NCBI GenBank assembly: GCA_900313295.1
Contig: OMQS01000108.1
Location: 1 to 7,841 of the forward strand
Length of the DNA stretch: 7,841 nucleotides
From: an uncultured Eubacteriales bacterium
Lineage (GTDB): Bacteria > Bacillota > Clostridia > Oscillospirales > Oscillospiraceae
Reading direction: 5' to 3'
Part shown: positions 1-5,639 of the stretch, one piece after another
Numbering within the stretch: the stretch's first letter is position 1
How the letters are laid out: every line of letters starts with the position of its first letter
Position numbers and translations under genes: made by a program
The notes under the pieces: generated by a model
What the model was told of the DNA's origin: nothing
Databases searched by the model: none
Seen by the model: the letters and a program-made list of their open reading frames with translations, nothing else

Positions 1-9
1 ATATTAGAC

Positions 10-36
10 TTGACAACGGATTATGATTTGTATAAT
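10..36 (+). promoter_or_regulatory. sigma-A-type promoter for the riboswitch leader and cation ATPase
   Basis: A perfect -35 hexamer TTGACA (10-15) and a perfect -10 hexamer TATAAT (31-36) are separated by 15 bp. That is shorter than the preferred 17 bp, so basal strength may be limited despite the consensus boxes. Transcription should start near position 43, placing the whole riboswitch fold in the transcript. No other convincing promoter lies between here and the ATPase gene. Confidence 0.75.
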
Positions 37-60
37 ATAAGGAGAGTAAATTGAATTTCC

Positions 61-160
61 ACTTTGAGGGAGTAATTCCATCCTGTCCTGCGGGATGAGG
101 CAGACCCGTCAGTACGGCTGGTTTCAGCCCGGGCTGTCTTGAAAGAATGAGACTCATACA
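61..160 (+). ncRNA. yybP-ykoY family manganese riboswitch
   Basis: This leader matches the yybP-ykoY layout by eye. The loop-1 motif GGAGTA (69-74) follows the closing strand TGAG (65-68). A first arm is formed by CATCC (79-83) with GGATG (93-97). The loop-3 motif CGTCA (107-111) lies in a second arm built from CCCG/CGGG (105-108 with 130-133) and GGCTG/CAGCC (116-120 with 125-129). The conserved 3' segment GAGA (149-152) is followed by CTCA (153-156), which pairs with TGAG to close helix P1.1. In this class Mn2+ bridges loops 1 and 3 and stabilises P1.1. Here the P1.1 3' strand is also part of the downstream terminator 5' arm, so Mn2+ should favour read-through (an ON switch). The adjacent cation-exporting ATPase gene is a known target type for this class (for example yoaB of Lactococcus lactis). 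The assignment rests on pattern recognition, not a covariance search. Confidence 0.87.
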
Positions 161-190
161 TAGGTTTTTCGCCTGTGTAGGAGTCTTTTT
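151..190 (+). terminator. riboswitch-controlled intrinsic terminator
   Basis: The 5' arm 151-164 pairs with 172-185: GACTC with GAGTC, then eight more pairs after one A-G mismatch, including one G-U wobble. The loop is about 7 nt and is followed by five T (186-190). The 5' arm includes CTCA (153-156), which is also the 3' strand of riboswitch helix P1.1, so the two folds are mutually exclusive. It sits 36 bp before the ATPase start codon. Confidence 0.87.
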
Positions 191-225
191 GTTTTGCCCG
201 CAGGGGTGGAAAAGGAGGATAAAAA

Positions 226-2868
226 ATGAAACCGGAATTCTTAATGACTGCTCAGGAGGTGCTGGCCGCTCAGGGCAGCAGCCATCAGGGGCTTGCGGAG
301 CAGGAGGCCGCCCAACGCCTTGAAAAGCACGGCGCCAACCGTCTGCAGGAGGCCAAGAAGATCACCAACTTCCAGCGCTTTTTGCAGCAGCTCGCCGATC
401 CTATGCTGCTGATCCTGCTGGCCGCCGCCGCCGTGTCTGCCGTCACCAGCATCCTCTCTCATGAGAGCCTCACGGAGGTGTTCATCATCCTGCTGGTGGT
501 GCTGCTGAACGCCGTTCTGGGCGTGGTACAGGAGAGCAAGGCCGAGGCTGCCATCGAGGCACTGCAGACCATGACCGCCGCCACCAGCAAGGTGCTGCGG
601 GATGGCAAGATCGTGGTGCTCCACAGTGCCGACCTCGTGCCCGGCGACGTAGTGCTGCTGGAAGCCGGAGACGCCGTGCCTGCCGACGGCCGTCTGCTGG
701 AGTCCGCCTCCCTGAAAATAGAGGAGGCCGCCCTCACCGGCGAGAGCGTCCCCGTGAACAAGACGGCCGAAGCGCTCGCGGCCGAGGGCGACGTGCCCTT
801 GGGCGACCGCAGAAACATGTGCTACATGGGGTCCACCGTGGTCTATGGCCGCGGCAGCGCCGTTATTACCGCCACGGGCATGAACACCGAAATGGGCAAG
901 ATCGCCGGCGTTCTGGCTCGCACGGAGCAGGAGGAAACCCCCCTGCAGCGCAAGCTGAACCAGCTGGGCAAGACCCTGAGTTATCTGGTGCTGGCTATCT
1001 GCGTGTTCATCTTTATTTTCGATCTGTTGGTGGAGGGCGACTACTCTCTGGAGGCCATTTTGAAGACCTTCATGGTGGCCGTTTCGCTGGCAGTTGCTGC
1101 CATTCCCGAGGGGCTTGCCACGGTGGTGACAGTGGTGCTGTCCATCGGCGTCACCAACATGAGCAAGCGCGGCGCCGTCATTCGCCGGCTCACGGCTGTG
1201 GAAACGCTGGGCTGCACTCAGGTTATATGCTCCGATAAGACCGGCACCCTCACCCAGAACAAGATGACCGTGGTGGAGCACACCGGAGAGACCCGCCTTT
1301 TGGCCACGGCCATGGCGCTTTGCAATGATGCCAGCTGGACGCCCGAGGGGGCGCAGGGCGAGCCTACCGAGGCTGCGCTGGTGAATTTTGCCGCCGCCGA
1401 GGGGCTGAAAAAGTCTGCCTTGGAGGAAAAGCAGCCCCGTGTGGCGGAGGCTCCCTTCGACTCCTCCCGTAAGATGATGTCCACCGTCCACCAAATCGAC
1501 GGAGGGTTTGTCCAGTATACCAAGGGCGCTCCGGACGAGGTGCTGCGCCTGTGCACCTCTTATATGGAAAACGGAGAAATGTGCCCTATGACGGAGGAAA
1601 AGCGGCAGGCCATCCTGCTGGATAACAAGAACATGGCCGACCGCGCTCTGCGTGTGCTGGCCGCCGCCCAGCGTTTCTGGGGCAACACTCTGCCGGAGGA
1701 CATCAGCCCCGAGAGTCTGGAACGGGAGCTGTGCTTCATTGGCCTTGCGGGTATGATCGACCCCGTGCGTCCGGAGGTGAAGGACGCCATCCACCAGTGC
1801 CGCAAGGCGGGCATCCGCCCTGTGATGATCACCGGCGACCATAAGGACACCGCCGTGGCCATCGCCAGGGAGCTGGACATCCTTGATTCTGCCGACCAGG
1901 CCATCACCGGCAGCGCCCTCAACGACCTCTCCGACGAGGAGCTGGCCGAGGCCGTGCCGAAATACAGTGTCTACGCCCGCGTCCAGCCGGAGCACAAGGT
2001 GCGCATCGTCACGGCGTGGAAAAAGCGGGGCGCCATCACCGCCATGACCGGCGACGGCGTCAACGATGCTCCCAGCATCAAGACCGCCGACATCGGCGTG
2101 GGCATGGGCATCACCGGCACAGACGTCACCAAAAATGTGGCGGACATGGTGCTCTCTGACGACAACTTTGCCACCATCGTGGGCGCCGTGGGCGAGGGTC
2201 GCCGCATTTATGACAACATCCGCAAGACCATCCAGTTCCTCTTGGCCTCCAATATGAGCGAGGTGCTGGGCGTGTTCACCGCCACGCTGCTGGGCTTCAC
2301 GCTGCTGGGTCCCGTGCACCTGCTGTTCATCAACCTCATCACCGACTGTTTCCCCGCGCTGGCTTTGGGCCTGGAGCGCGCGGAGCCGGACGTCATGGAG
2401 CGCCCGCCCCGCGACAGCCACGACGGCATCTTCTCCGGCGGCCTGGGCTTCGACGTGGTGTATCAGGGCGTGCTCATCACCGTCATCACCTTGGCCTCCT
2501 ATATCATCGGCCACTGCGTGGAGGTGGGCTATTTCGAGATGCCCTCCGGCGTTTCGCCCCACGGTATGACCATGGCGTTCCTGACCATGAGCATGTGCGA
2601 GATCTTCCATAGCTTCAATATGCGCTTCCAGCGCCGCAGCATTTTCTCCGGCCACAGCCACAATAAGGTCCTGTGGGCGGCTATGCTGGGCAGCCTCCTC
2701 ATCACTACCCTGGTGCTGGAGGTCAAGCCCATCGCCGATGCCTTCGGCTTCACCCCCGTGGGCTGGGTCGAGTACGGCATCGCTTTGGCGCTGGCCGTGC
2801 TGGTGATCCCCGTGGTGGAGCTGGTGAAGCTCTTCCAGCGCCGCGCCGCCAAGAAGAAGCAAAAATAA
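226..2868 (+). CDS. P2-type (SERCA/PMCA-like) cation-transporting ATPase, probable Mn2+/Ca2+ exporter
   Basis: This is a membrane pump that uses ATP to move divalent cations out of the cytoplasm. The order is typical: N-terminal cation-ATPase domain, M1-M2 (about residues 52-105), actuator domain with TGES (171-174), M3-M4 with PEGL (294-297), phosphorylation site DKTGT at Asp337, nucleotide-binding KGAPD (433-437), TGD (536-538), hinge TGDGVND (608-614), then M5-M10. Residues equivalent to both SERCA Ca2+ sites appear present: Glu295 (M4), Asn676 and Glu679 (M5), Asn703, Thr706 and Asp707 (M6), and Glu792 (M8). Length (880 aa) equals that of Listeria LMCA1. The start ATG follows AAAGGAGG (211-218). 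Expression is probably set by the leader riboswitch. That regulation points to Mn2+ export (compare YoaB), while the residues fit Ca2+ as well, so the substrate is unsettled. The C-terminus is Lys/Arg rich, as expected for a cytoplasmic tail. No truncation is visible. Confidence 0.95.
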   Translation: MKPEFLMTAQEVLAAQGSSHQGLAEQEAAQRLEKHGANRLQEAKKITNFQRFLQQLADPMLLILLAAAAVSAVTSILSHESLTEVFIILLVVLLNAVLGVVQESKAEAAIEALQTMTAATSKVLRDGKIVVLHSADLVPGDVVLLEAGDAVPADGRLLESASLKIEEAALTGESVPVNKTAEALAAEGDVPLGDRRNMCYMGSTVVYGRGSAVITATGMNTEMGKIAGVLARTEQEETPLQRKLNQLGKTLSYLVLAICVFIFIFDLLVEGDYSLEAILKTFMVAVSLAVAAIPEGLATVVTVVLSIGVTNMSKRGAVIRRLTAVETLGCTQVICSDKTGTLTQNKMTVVEHTGETRLLATAMALCNDASWTPEGAQGEPTEAALVNFAAAEGLKKSALEEKQPRVAEAPFDSSRKMMSTVHQIDGGFVQYTKGAPDEVLRLCTSYMENGEMCPMTEEKRQAILLDNKNMADRALRVLAAAQRFWGNTLPEDISPESLERELCFIGLAGMIDPVRPEVKDAIHQCRKAGIRPVMITGDHKDTAVAIARELDILDSADQAITGSALNDLSDEELAEAVPKYSVYARVQPEHKVRIVTAWKKRGAITAMTGDGVNDAPSIKTADIGVGMGITGTDVTKNVADMVLSDDNFATIVGAVGEGRRIYDNIRKTIQFLLASNMSEVLGVFTATLLGFTLLGPVHLLFINLITDCFPALALGLERAEPDVMERPPRDSHDGIFSGGLGFDVVYQGVLITVITLASYIIGHCVEVGYFEMPSGVSPHGMTMAFLTMSMCEIFHSFNMRFQRRSIFSGHSHNKVLWAAMLGSLLITTLVLEVKPIADAFGFTPVGWVEYGIALALAVLVIPVVELVKLFQRRAAKKKQK

Positions 2869-2877
2869 AACAGGAAA

Positions 2878-2912
2878 GGGGAGCCGCTCCGTGAGGGGCG
2901 GCTCTCTTTTTG
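2878..2912 (+). terminator. intrinsic terminator of the cation ATPase gene
   Basis: GAGCCGC (2881-2887) pairs with GCGGCTC (2898-2904), extendable outward by one wobble and one G-C pair. It is followed by a T-rich tail ending in TTTTT. It begins about 10 bp after the ATPase stop codon. Confidence 0.9.
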
Positions 2913-2975
2913 CTTTGCGTGTCCCTCGGGGCCTTGCGGAGTTTGCCACCTTATTTTTGACCCATTCCCGTCGCA

Positions 2976-3032
2976 AAAAAACACCGCAGGAGAAGGCTTC
3001 CGTATCGTGAGGCCTCTCCTGCGGTGTTTTTT
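2976..3032. terminator. bidirectional terminator between the ATPase gene and the suf operon
   Basis: An 18-bp perfect inverted repeat runs from AAAAAACACCGC (starting at 2976) to GCGGTGTTTTTT (ending at 3032), with a short inner helix and loop. A-runs and T-runs flank it on both sides, so it can stop transcription both ways. It lies 6 bp beyond the stop codon of the minus-strand SufB-like gene, so its main job is to end the suf operon. It also acts as a second stop for the ATPase transcript. Confidence 0.92.
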
Positions 3033-3038
3033 ATGTTG

Positions 3039-3968
3039 TTACGCCAAAAAGCCCTTGAGGATGGTCTCCTCCGCCTCCTCCGGCGTCAGTCCCAGCGTTT
3101 CCAGCTTCAGCAGCTGGTCGCCGGCGATCTTGCCGATGGCGGCCTCGTGGATGAGCTGCGCGTCGGGGCAGTTGGCCGTAATGGCCGGAATGGACTCAAT
3201 GTGGGCGCTGCCCATGATGATGGAGTCGCACTGCACGTGGCCGAAGCAGTGGCTGTTGCCCACCATCACCGGATGAAACACCTGCTTGCTCTCGTCCTGC
3301 GCCACGGAGCGGGAGATCACCCGCCCTTTGGCGTCCTCGCCGTTCAGCTCAATGAGCATGTCGCTCTCGGCCTCCTGCGCCCCGTGGGTCAGCAGCCTTT
3401 CCGTCACCACCACTTCGCTGCCCTTCTCGCAGTAGAAGCGGGTGTCACGCTTGGTGGAGTCGATGCCGCGGATCTGGATGGTGTCCATCTGCATGGTGGA
3501 GTTCTCCCCCAGATGCACAATGGTCTGGGGATTCATCACGTTGCGTCCGGTCTGGCCTTTGGCGTCCTCGCCGTAGTGCTTTTCCGAGTAGTGTACGCGG
3601 CTGTTTTTGCCGATGTAGAAGGTGTGCACGCCGTCGTGGCGGCTCTCGTTGCAGCCGGAGTTGTGAATGCCGCAGCCGGCCACGATCTCCACGTCGCAGT
3701 CGTCACCCACATAGAAATCGTTATACACCAGCTCGGAAAGGCCCGTCTTGCTGATGATGACGGGGATGTGGCATTTTTCGCCCTTGGTGCCCGCCTTGAT
3801 GCGGATGTCAATGCCCTGCTTGCCGTCGGTCTTGGGGGTGATCTCAATGTGCTCCGTGGACTGCCGCGCCTCGCAGCCGCTGTCCTTGCGGATGTTGAAA
3901 GCGCCCACGGGCTTGCCGGTGAGATCGGCGATCTTTTCCAGCAGCTTGGCGTCAATTTCTGTGATCAT
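3039..3968 (-). CDS. sufB: SufB/SufD-like Fe-S cluster assembly scaffold (short, SmsB-type)
   Basis: This is a scaffold of the SUF Fe-S cluster assembly machine and should work with the SufC ATPase encoded just upstream. At 309 residues it is far shorter than E. coli SufB (495) or SufD (423) and keeps mainly the beta-helix core and C-terminal helical region. The C-terminal family signature is clear, with QCDS (246-249), LIHEAAIGKI (272-281) and a final TPEEAEETILKGF stretch (295-307). Cys247 aligns with E. coli SufB Cys405, Glu275 with SufB Glu434, and His274 with SufD His360, so one chain carries residues split between SufB and SufD in E. coli. No second scaffold gene, SufS or SufU is next to it. 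Inference: it forms a homodimer in a SufC2B2 complex like the minimal SmsCB systems. Its start ATG overlaps the sufC stop (ATGA), suggesting translational coupling. Annotation pipelines may call it SufD or simply a SufBD protein. Confidence 0.9.
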   Translation of the reverse strand: MITEIDAKLLEKIADLTGKPVGAFNIRKDSGCEARQSTEHIEITPKTDGKQGIDIRIKAGTKGEKCHIPVIISKTGLSELVYNDFYVGDDCDVEIVAGCGIHNSGCNESRHDGVHTFYIGKNSRVHYSEKHYGEDAKGQTGRNVMNPQTIVHLGENSTMQMDTIQIRGIDSTKRDTRFYCEKGSEVVVTERLLTHGAQEAESDMLIELNGEDAKGRVISRSVAQDESKQVFHPVMVGNSHCFGHVQCDSIIMGSAHIESIPAITANCPDAQLIHEAAIGKIAGDQLLKLETLGLTPEEAEETILKGFLA

Positions 3969-4705
3969 AGCTTGACCTCCTTCTTGTCCAGCACGGGGCA
4001 GCTGCCCAGCGTGTCCGCCAGGATCAGGGGGAATATCTCCTCCGTGGTGCCCCGATGGGCGATGGCGCCGCCGGATACCACGATAATTTCGTCCGCCAGC
4101 TGGATGATGCGCTCCTGATGGGAAATGATGATCATGGTGGACTTGCCCTCTCTGTGGATCTGCTCAAAGGTCTCCGTGAGCCGCGCAAAGCTCCAGAGGT
4201 CGATGCCGGCCTCCGGCTCGTCAAAGATCATCAGCTCGCTGTTGCGCGCCAGAATGGTGGCGATCTCAATGCGCTTGACCTCGCCGCCGGACAGGGACAC
4301 GTCCACTTCCCGATCCAGATAGTCGTTGGCGCACAGCCCCACACGCGTCAGGTACTGGCAGCAGCGATCCTTGGACAGCTTCTCGCTGCCCGCCGCCAGC
4401 AGCAGCAGGTCGTGCACCGTGATGCCCTTGAACCGCGGCGGCTGCTGGAAGCCGTAGCTGATGCCGAGCTTTGCCCGCTCCGTGATGGACAGACCCGTAA
4501 CGTCCTGCCCGTTATAGAGGATCTGCCCCTCCGTGGGGTGCACCAGCCCCATGATGACCTTGGCCAGCGTGGTCTTGCCGCCGCCGTTGGGGCCGGTGAA
4601 CACCACCAGCTTGTGATCCGGAATAACGAGGTCGATGTGGTCGAGTATGTCCACCGTACCCTCCGGCAAGTCCACCCGATAGCAGATGTTCTTCAGCTCT
4701 AACAT
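3965..4705 (-). CDS. sufC: SufC, ABC-type ATPase of Fe-S cluster assembly
   Basis: This soluble ABC ATPase powers conformational change in the SufB/D scaffold during Fe-S cluster assembly. It is not a transporter, and no membrane partner is present. Using the ATG at 4705 gives 246 residues, normal for SufC. Walker A is GPNGGGKT (38-45), the Q-loop region is YGFQQPP (84-90), the ABC signature is LSGGE (138-142), Walker B is LMIFDE (158-163), and the switch histidine is His196 in ISHQE. The start at 4705 is chosen because AAAAGGAGGAAGG lies just upstream and the product begins MLELKNICYR, matching SufC N-termini. An in-frame ATG at 4759 would add 18 unlikely residues and would start upstream of the probable promoter -10 box. 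The gene is first in a two-gene operon and shares ATGA with the scaffold gene. The Walker A has a glycine where many relatives have serine (GPNGSGKS), which is a tolerated variation. Confidence 0.94.
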   Translation of the reverse strand: MLELKNICYRVDLPEGTVDILDHIDLVIPDHKLVVFTGPNGGGKTTLAKVIMGLVHPTEGQILYNGQDVTGLSITERAKLGISYGFQQPPRFKGITVHDLLLLAAGSEKLSKDRCCQYLTRVGLCANDYLDREVDVSLSGGEVKRIEIATILARNSELMIFDEPEAGIDLWSFARLTETFEQIHREGKSTMIIISHQERIIQLADEIIVVSGGAIAHRGTTEEIFPLILADTLGSCPVLDKKEVKL

Positions 4706-4708
4706 GAA

Positions 4709-4722
4709 TCCTTCCTCCTTTT
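4709..4722 (-). promoter_or_regulatory. ribosome binding site that fixes the sufC start
   Basis: Read on the minus strand, AAAAGGAGGAAGG lies about 6 nt before the ATG at 4705. It is a near-perfect Shine-Dalgarno sequence, and it is inside the longer ORF that would start at 4759. It therefore argues for the shorter SufC. Confidence 0.85.
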
Positions 4723-4737
4723 GAGGTCTTTCCAAAG

Positions 4738-4764
4738 AATATACCACATTTTGCCGCAAACCAA
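4738..4764 (-). promoter_or_regulatory. probable sufCB promoter
   Basis: On the minus strand a -10 box TATATT occupies 4743-4738. The best -35 candidate is TTGGTT (4764-4759) with a 15-bp spacer; CATTGG (4766-4761) would give 17 bp. The -35 is weak, as expected for a promoter that may need or respond to a regulator. The palindrome TTTGC-C-GCAAA (4750-4760) lies between the two boxes, and a longer palindrome abuts the -35 side. Confidence 0.5.
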
Positions 4765-4780
4765 TGTTGTAATTGCAACA
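4765..4780. promoter_or_regulatory. candidate palindromic operator upstream of sufC
   Basis: TGTTGTAATTGCAACA is an inverted repeat with 14 of 16 positions symmetric, the outer arms TGTTG/CAACA being perfect. It abuts or overlaps the -35 region of the probable sufC promoter, where a dimeric regulator could bind. SUF operons are often controlled by Fe-S-sensing Rrf2-family repressors, but I cannot tell which family would bind this site, and no regulator gene is adjacent. Confidence 0.4.
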
Positions 4781-4929
4781 AAAACAGAATTCGACCCATT
4801 CATTTCATATTGTAGCAGAACCGCCGTAGAAAAGCAATGCACGCCGCTTTATTTTTCCCCGTCCCAATAAATTTTACACAAAAAACCTCTCGTCCGATGT
4901 CTGTCACCCATCTTGCCAAAATCTCTGTC

Positions 4930-4962
4930 ATTGCGAACCGGTGCGCACACTGGTGTGGCAAT
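4930..4962. repeat. hairpin of dispersed-repeat type (ATTGC...GCAAT)
   Basis: ATTGC (4930-4934) pairs with GCAAT (4958-4962). Inside it ACCGGTG (4937-4943) pairs with CACTGGT (4948-4954) through one G-U pair, leaving a CGCA loop. The centre GTGCGCAC (4941-4948) is itself a perfect palindrome. Short intergenic palindromes beginning CATTGCGA and ending GGCAATCC recur in many Firmicutes genomes as far as I know, so this is probably a genomic repeat unit, not a gene part. Only one copy lies in this window. Confidence 0.5.
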
Positions 4963-4985
4963 CCGTATTCCTCCCGCACCGCGCC

Positions 4986-5012
4986 CGTAGGGGCGACCCT
5001 TGCGGTCGCCCG
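4986..5012. repeat. CGTAGGGGCG hairpin unit, copy 1
   Basis: CGTAG leads into a perfect 8-bp stem, GGGCGACC (4991-4998) with GGTCGCCC (5004-5011), with a CTTGC loop. No T-run follows, so it is not a typical terminator. A similar unit follows 55 bp downstream, and the TAGGGGCG head also occurs at 7619-7626. It is probably an intergenic repeat common to this genome. Confidence 0.5.
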
Positions 5013-5045
5013 CCGACAACCGCCGCACCCCCTCACCATGCCCCC

Positions 5046-5072
5046 GTAGGGCGGGGTGCCCTCACCCCGCCG
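5046..5072. repeat. CGTAGGG hairpin unit, copy 2
   Basis: CGTAG again leads into a hairpin: GGCGGGGTG (5050-5058) pairs perfectly with CACCCCGCC (5063-5071) around a CCCT loop. The stem sequence differs from copy 1 but the head and the geometry are alike, which fits a repeat family whose stems vary by compensating changes. Confidence 0.5.
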
Positions 5073-5232
5073 CCCGATAACGCATGGCACACCCACGTCC
5101 CACGCCCCTTTCCTCAAAAAAATTCAAAATTTTAGGATACTTTTAAGCTTCCTCGGGCATACTTTACCTGCGGGCAGGGATAAGCGCCCTGCCGGTTTCA
5201 TCTTTTTCATTTCTCTTTCTCTTTTTCTTTTT

Positions 5233-5278
5233 TCAAAAGCGGAAGGACGGAGCTTTTGCCCCGTCCTTTTGCTTTTTT
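5233..5278 (+). terminator. strong intrinsic terminator upstream of spoIIID
   Basis: AAGGACGG pairs with CCGTCCTT, and an outer helix AAAGC/GCTTT extends it beyond a small internal loop. Six T follow on the plus strand, overlapping the -35 box of the spoIIID promoter. No plus-strand gene is seen upstream for it to terminate. It may insulate spoIIID from read-through or end a short non-coding transcript. Confidence 0.8.
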
Positions 5279-5306
5279 CATATCGGCGCGCCGCGGCGCA
5301 TAGAAT
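5278..5306 (+). promoter_or_regulatory. sigma-E-type sporulation promoter of spoIIID
   Basis: TCATATC (5278-5284) matches the sigma-E -35 consensus KMATATT at 6 of 7 positions. CATAGAAT (5299-5306) matches the -10 consensus CATACAMT at 7 of 8, and the spacer is exactly 14 bp. In Bacillus subtilis spoIIID is transcribed by mother-cell sigma-E, so both sequence and context agree. No sigma-A promoter is obvious here. Confidence 0.75.
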
Positions 5307-5326
5307 GAAACGTATCATTCAGTCTT

Positions 5327-5331
5327 GGGAG
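5327..5331 (+). promoter_or_regulatory. ribosome binding site that sets the spoIIID start
   Basis: GGGAG ends 8 nt before the ATG at 5340, a normal distance. The upstream in-frame TTG at 5325 overlaps this site and has no ribosome binding site of its own, so the shorter form is preferred. Confidence 0.65.
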
Positions 5332-5339
5332 TGTTGCCG

Positions 5340-5588
5340 ATGAAGGGAAACATGGAACAGCGGGCCTGCGACGAGGCCGTTTACATCATAGAGAGCCGAG
5401 GCACGGTGCGGGACGCCGCCCGAAAATTCGGCATCAGCAAGTCCACGGTGCATAAAGACATATCCCAGCGGCTGCCCCTGTTTAACCGCCCCCTTTACCT
5501 GCAGGTGAAGGCGATTCTGGAGGAGAACAAGGCGCAGCGGCACATTCGGGGTGGGCTGGCCACCCGAAGGAAGTACAATGGAAGCTGA
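5340..5588 (+). CDS. spoIIID: SpoIIID, mother-cell sporulation transcription regulator
   Basis: This is a small DNA-binding protein that activates and represses sigma-E-dependent genes in the mother cell during endospore formation and helps the move to sigma-K. The 82-residue product has a helix-turn-helix at about residues 21-41, with the family hallmark SKSTVHKD (33-40) and then QRLP. It ends with the basic segment RHIRGGLATRRKY (67-79), which aligns with RHLRGGEATKLKY of B. subtilis SpoIIID (93 aa). The tail after it is only three residues, shorter than in Bacillus. The start is ATG 5340, preceded by GGGAG; ATG 5352 and TTG 5325 are alternatives. It is a single-gene unit here, with a sigma-E-like promoter and its own terminator. 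The mbl/mreB gene often found next to spoIIID is absent downstream. Its presence implies that the organism, or its recent ancestor, forms endospores. Confidence 0.95.
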   Translation: MKGNMEQRACDEAVYIIESRGTVRDAARKFGISKSTVHKDISQRLPLFNRPLYLQVKAILEENKAQRHIRGGLATRRKYNGS

Positions 5589-5630
5589 AAAAAGGGGGGT
5601 GCTTACACACGGCGGGCACCCCTCTTTTTT
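5588..5630. terminator. bidirectional terminator between spoIIID and the DUF1846 gene
   Basis: AAAAAAGGGGGGTGC (5588-5602) pairs with GCACCCCTCTTTTTT (5616-5630) with one internal G-T pair. The A and T flanks give a U-tail in both directions. It starts right at the spoIIID stop codon and ends 9 bp from the DUF1846 stop codon, serving both converging genes. Confidence 0.92.
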
Positions 5631-5639
5631 CAGAAGAGC

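Larger units (their letters stand above)
4781..5233. other. long intergenic region between sufC and spoIIID, no convincing gene
   Basis: No credible coding sequence is seen here: the open frames lack good ribosome binding sites and run across the hairpin repeats. Besides the repeats annotated separately, it contains ATACTTT twice in direct orientation 22 bp apart (5137 and 5159). It also has a hairpin GGCAGGG/CCCTGCC (5173-5179 with 5187-5193) and a nearly pure pyrimidine tract (about 5196-5233, plus strand). A 28-codon lysine-rich frame on the minus strand (5210 to 5124) is open, but it has only a weak purine-rich sequence before its ATG and no recognisable product. Confidence 0.6.

Noticed and set aside
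241..2976. A 911-codon open frame antisense to the ATPase gene
   Set aside because: It is a codon-bias shadow. The sense frame has every P-type ATPase motif, while the antisense product is low-complexity, rich in His, Gly and Gln, and has no ribosome binding site.
3024..4118. A 364-codon plus-strand frame across the scaffold and SufC genes
   Set aside because: It runs antisense through two recognised genes and through their terminator hairpin, so it is not coding.
4706..4759. An upstream in-frame ATG giving SufC 18 extra residues
   Set aside because: The strong GGAGG lies inside this extension, the probable -10 box overlaps it, and homologues begin near MLELKN.
4765..4780. The cyanobacterial SufR operator CAAC-N6-GTTG
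   Set aside because: The arms here are in the opposite order, GTTG-N6-CAAC, so the site cannot be assigned to SufR by sequence.
4930..5072. CRISPR array or insertion sequence
   Set aside because: The hairpins are not regularly spaced identical repeats with unique spacers, and there is no transposase or terminal repeat pair around them.
4800..5117. Open frames on both strands in the sufC-spoIIID interval
   Set aside because: They cross hairpin repeats, are Pro/Arg rich, and lack ribosome binding sites and family resemblance.
5325..5339. A TTG start giving SpoIIID five more residues
   Set aside because: The TTG overlaps the GGGAG that serves ATG 5340 and has no ribosome binding site of its own.
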